64,000 bases of DNA, taken from assembly GCA_030549495.1 (NCBI GenBank), contig JAUIRK010000866.1:310001-374000 (forward strand), read 5' to 3'. The translations under genes were made by a program, and so were the position numbers. The notes beneath the pieces were generated by a model, which was not told the origin of the DNA, did no database searches, and worked only from the letters and a program-made list of their open reading frames with translations. The stretch is from Nectonema munidae (lineage: Eukaryota > Nematomorpha > Nectonematoida > Nectonematidae). This document shows, piece by piece, positions 27,601 to 33,600 of this stretch (positions are counted from its first letter, which is position 1; the number at the start of each line of letters is the position of its first letter).

Positions 27601-30600
27601 TGACATTGAAAATTTCTAAATTCCCCAGTGATATACAATTTATAATTCATTTGTAGAAAATTAGAAAAAAATTTATGTTGTTTCTAGATGGCGTTAATAA
27701 TTTTTTTCCAAAAATCTCACATTTTTATCACTCATAAATAGCTCATTATTATTAATGTAACCACATGGCCAAAACGGACAAAAATATATAATATATTATA
27801 GTGATGGGACAATTAATAGTTTTTGTAATATCGGAATCTCTAGATAAAAATTACAAAAAGAATATAACTTTATTTTGAAACGGTTGTTTTAACAAAACAG
27901 TCTGGTCTAATAGAAAAATATTTACTTTTTACAAAAAAATGATTCTATTGACTTTAACTGCCGTAGTGAGATAATTCAGTTTAGCAGTAAATTGTTTTTT
28001 TTACCAATTTATTAACCGAAAAATTCTTGACGCCAAAAACAAAACTCTTGAATATTCTATATCTATTTAAAGCCAAACGATGAATCAAGCATGGATCCTT
28101 TGCTAGAGAGGCAGGTAGAGACGATTCGCAACCTTGTTGAATCCTATCTCCGTATTGTGACCAAAGAGGTTAAAGATCTCGTTCCAAAAACTTTAATGTT
28201 TTTCATGGTCAATGCTGTAAGCTCTCACTATCTCCCTATTCTATTCTCTTTCATTCTTTTGTCATTTTACTCTTTAGACACAACTTTTCATCCATAACGA
28301 ATTGTTAGCCCATATTTATCAATCTTGTGATCAAGTAATCTCTACCCCTTTTTACACTCATTTATTTTTTCTTCAAAATCACCACCTACTCAATCTCTTA
28401 ACCTTTTCTCAGACCCAATGGAACTTGAGGGTGCGATGAAAAAAATCATCGTGTTTAATTTACATTAAAAGTCATCATTGCAAAAATTAAAGTAGATGAC
28501 TATTTTTCAAAAAGCTTGCCCTTGAAAAGCTAGAAATAGTCTGGATTGGTGAAGAAGTTGATGTTGTTTAGATAAGCCCTCTTGTCACTTTGTATTACGA
28601 TTTTTCTTAATAAATTTAAGGCATTATTCCTTTTATTTTAATGTAACATCATTTTCCAATAACATGAATACCTTCTGCCTCAAGATGTATAAAAACTCAT
28701 GGAAATTTTTCAACTTTTAGTACAAATAATATTTTAACGCGCTAACAACGCGAATAATCACACGATATGTAAAGCAAGTGATTTGTATTAAAAAGCACAT
28801 ATGTCAACTATCGTCGATAACCAGTTAATTAGGTGATCTGTTATGTGAATAGTAGTTAGGCATGTATCTAAATCGTGTTGTTTGTATGGGATAGTAAATT
28901 TATTTTTCAGAATCAAAAAGTAGTGGTGGACTACGCTCTGATCAAATGTGTATTCTTTGAATGGTGCTTGATTGATTCGTTGATTTGATTGTTTTTAATA
29001 TCTGCGCTAGTGGGTCACAAAGATGATATAATCGTGTACTTAGATATTGGACGCAATTTTTTTGAACCACAAAATAGTAAAAAATTTCAATACATAAACA
29101 CAGAGGCGGAATAATCACGATATCTGAGCCATGAGATTATATTATGGAGCTAAGTATAAACTATATGTAATAGTCATGCAGCTGTAACAAAATAAGAATC
29201 TAATTAATCAGTCCATTTCTAATGCCAATCAAATTTGCATTAAAAAGCAAGATTGTTAACCGGTTTTCATGTTCTTTGGTCAGAGATTTCCAAGGTAGGA
29301 CCTTTAGGGGAAATATGTTTTTGGAATAGGGTTAGCTTGTTACCTGCTTTTTGGTCTGATATATTACATAATATGGAGATAATTGTAATCTATGTACTTA
29401 TGAACTTTTCCGATGAGAAAAGTTATAGACCTGTACACATAAACTTTTAGTTAGTATTGATCTACTGAGTTAATTAATGTGTCAAACAATATACTCACGA
29501 CAATCATTGTTCTAATATAATATAATATCCAATGAACAACAATTCCAAAATGAAATTTGGACAAAAGGTCCTCCCTGAAAAATCGCCTGGCCAAATTGCC
29601 AAAACTTTCTACATTCGTTTGACGCATATGACATTTCTATAAGTAAAAAAGGCATCTGTAGAAAGACATGATTTTTACTTTTTGAAATTTTGACTTGGGC
29701 ATTTAACTTTTCAAAGCAGTAAGATTATTTTATCCTTTAATAAAATAACACTGAGAAAAATTTTGTTTACTTTCAGATTACTAGGAGTTTGTGTAAATAA
29801 AGATGTTTCGTTCATTACAATAAGAAGCTCTGCTCTAGTGTTTCCCTCAAGTTTTGCCGTGTCTTTAGATTTTCACAAAATTACCTACTTTTGGAATTGT
29901 GTGCTAGAAAAGTTTTTATTTTGCGCTTATCCTAACATTGATAAGATTTTGATATTTTTCAACCTACTCTCTGTTGGATTAATCATTTTTAATTTGATAA
30001 CTCCATTTAAAATGACTAATATTTTTTGGATTAAATACTTTTTTCATTTTTTTTTTCAAGTAAGGAAAAATAATAAAATGTAATCATTTTCTACTGCTTA
30101 GGCATGTATTTAGTTTAAAATATGAATGTTATTTGCTACTTTTGCTCACAAATTTCTGGCAACCCTAGTTTCGACTTCAGACTCTTTAGGAAATTTTCTG
30201 GATCGACTCCTATTTATTCAGGATCATGATGTCACCGAACAACTCTAATAAGAGAAAAATTTTTGGATAATCTTTTCTAGCTAAAAGCGTGCAAAAACTT
30301 CCGCTGCTTACCTAGGTAATTCATTTTGCGGCGTCTGTGATTGGAACTCTTGGATGCGCTGTTTTTTTTTGGCTCATGCATTTTATAGAAATGTTAATTA
30401 TTATTATTGGCATGTGTGATGCATGCATTTTTATTTACATCGACCAAGATGAAGATGATTAGAAGGGTGGTGGAGGTTTGGGGTGGTGTTTAGATAATGT
30501 TATTAATAGAGATGTATAGGAGGTGAAATTTTTAGCCAATGCGGATGCGGACGTGAGAATTAATTTTTTTAGTGGATATGGAGAATTGTCATAATTGCTA

Positions 30601-33600
30601 TTCTAAGCAAAGGCAAGTTTCATACTTCTTAAAAATTTAGAGAGAAGATGTCAATGTGTATGTGTTATCATAAAGAAAAAAGGTAAATAGAGAAAAATGT
30701 TTGAAAATTGTGGATGCGGATGATGAAACTTAAATAATCCACGGATGAGCATGTTTATAAGATGTACAATTTTTTGCGGATATCCGATACATCTCTATTT
30801 ATTAATGATTATGATATATGATGATGATGATGATGATAACAATAATGCTATTGATGATGATGAGATAAAATATTCTTCCGATTGTCACCACTGTTCCTTG
30901 TTTTTTCAGGATTCCTTGATGGAGGAGTCGCCCGAAGAAACGACGAAGCGGGAGGAAACCTTGCGCATGTACCACGCGTGCAAGCAAGCACTCCAGATCA
31001 TCAGTGAAGTGAATATGAGTACGGTTGCTGCTCCAGTCCCCCCGCCCGTAGACAACGACTGGATCCTGCCGCTCTCCATCTCTTCAACGGAAAATCATCA
31101 GCGACATCAGACGCAGTCGCATCAGTTCTACCCGTCAACCAAGTACTCGCACTTTCCTTTTTTCATCATCATCTCCTACACCTTATCTCCGTGTAGCATA
31201 CTTATTTTGTTCCATCTTTAGCAGTGCCTCCCAAAATGGGCGCTTTAAAAAATAATTTATATAAGGAATGTTTAAAAACCTCTAGAGTCACCAAAAATTT
31301 TTTTGAATTCTTTATCAAAAAATTTAATAAAAACTTTGCAAAAAATATTAAATATTTTGCCTTCTTCCTCTTAATTTTTATCTTTCAATAGTTTTTTTTA
31401 TTTTTCAGTACCGATTTTAAAAATTTATAGTGTTTAAAGCTTTTTTTCTATAAGTTTTAATATGTTGTGGTATTTTTCGGTTTCTTTCTGTAAAAAGTTT
31501 GGCCCCTTTTATTCATATGCATTAGCACAACATCATTCTCCTTCCTTACACAATAATATCATTCTTCATTCATCTTCATTATCATTCTTCACATCATCTT
31601 TATCATCAATTAATACTGTTGCGAAATGTCACGGTTTTACGCAATTGTTGTGGCTTTACCGGTGCTTGGCGGAGTCGACCGAGATTTTTAGAAGTACCGG
31701 TTTTTCATTCAATAATCTTATATTGCAAAAAGGAGTTTCAAAAATTTAGCTCCAAATATGTTTTTCATCCCTTTTTTAGTATGAAAATTAATCTTATATT
31801 TTCAAAGTATTTTTTTCTTCATAGTACAAACTTTTTCTCGACTTTATTCAATTTCATTTTTCGTGGTTTGATGATGCACAAATCTTGCAACCCTATTATC
31901 TATGTGATACCCAATGCTGATGCTCACAATATTCAAAGTTATGTAGAAAGCCTTATTTAGCTTTATTTCAATACTCAACTATATATTTTGTACGCTTAGA
32001 AATATAAAAATTTAGCATACTTTAGAAATACTTTGATTTGACTTTTTTAGCTTTTAAACAATTGAAATTGTAACCCATTTAGTGCCGTCAATGTTCACAT
32101 AGGAAACGCAGGCACACCCCCGTTCTAAATAGAATTAAATAGAGATTAGTGAAGCCGTATATGTTTTCTTTTTGGTTCTCATTAAAAAATTATAGCAAAG
32201 GGCTTATTTCTCTTAAGCATAAATTGACACATAAAAAGCATAAAAAGTGAAATAATGATTGGCAGATGGAATAGTGTTTGAAGAAGCGTAATCTCTTGAT
32301 TCTGTTGTCCCGCGCTCGATTTGTGATTTTTGACCAGCCAATCATCAACTGTTCAGATATAGAAGAATATTCATCTCATCATTGCCATGCTGAAGGACAA
32401 CTTAAAAAGATAAGCGCGGGATACTATGTGTGTCATAGACAAAAAAATTATAATTTACTTACGTTCAGTGCCGCGATTTATTGACGTGCTTTTTGTTCAT
32501 CATCATCATTTGCGAATATAACATTTTTACTTTAAGTTCTTCCTTTTCCAATTTAAGTTCGTCCTTTTCCAATTAAAGTTCGTCCTTTTCCAATTTGAGA
32601 TCGTCCTTTTCCGTTTTAAGTTCGTCCTTTTCCGATTTGTATTTAAGCTCAAAAAGTCTGTTTTTAAAACAAATTGACCTTGTTAGCTATATTTTGTAAT
32701 GAAAAATTGGATTTGAACTTAAATTTTCTAGACAATATTTTTTGTTCTACTTTTTAACAAAGAATAAAATACTAACATAAAATATAAAAAGGACAAACTT
32801 AGAATTGAAAAGGAATCTATACCATGATCATGATTTCCCATTGGGTAAAGGCATTTGTATAACAAATAATAATGTATAACTATGAGAAAAGTAGGCTTGG
32901 GTCTTTGGACAGTTTTTCATTTTTGTATAAAATAAACTTAAAATAAGTGAAAATAACCAATTTGTACGTGTAAAAATAACGGAAAGAAAACTTTCACATA
33001 ATGTACGCAGTTCAAAATGGAAGAAGCATTTTAGCTCTATTTCGTAAAATGCTGAATGTTTTGCGTTGATACGAGGCAAAATTAAGTTATCCATACTCAT
33101 TCAGCATTATTATAATCTATCGATTTATCATCATCATAATCAATAACAGCATAATTTGTCATTATCACTTCTTACTAAGATCGCCAATTGTATCAGAATC
33201 AGCAAAATATTTTAAAAAATCATATGTCAGGAATTGCAAAATGTTAAACTCTTCTTACGGAAGTAAAATACATTCAAAAAGAAAAATGCTCACTGGTTTT
33301 TGTAGGTGAAAGAACTTTTTACAGAAATATAATTACAGTAACAAAAAGTTTTTTAGTTTCTTTATGTCTGCATGTTCCTGAAAAGAACAAGAATGAATTA
33401 ATGTTGTCAATTGCACATTCTTTAATTGAAGAATCTAAAAGAAAGGATAAAAATCAAATATAATCCTGAACTACAATCAAAGAAAGTATGGAGTGTTGAC
33501 TTACTTGATTGAATACTAATTGAAGAATTTTCATGTGGACCCCAAACTAAAAGATGACCAGTACTTTTGAATTATGATTTTGTAGATGTTGGACTGGAGT

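Noticed and set aside
29763-30083. 106-residue hydrophobic ORF in a dynamin intron
   Set aside because: T-rich sequence gives Phe/Leu/Ile by chance. No signal peptide-plus-domain logic and no splice context.
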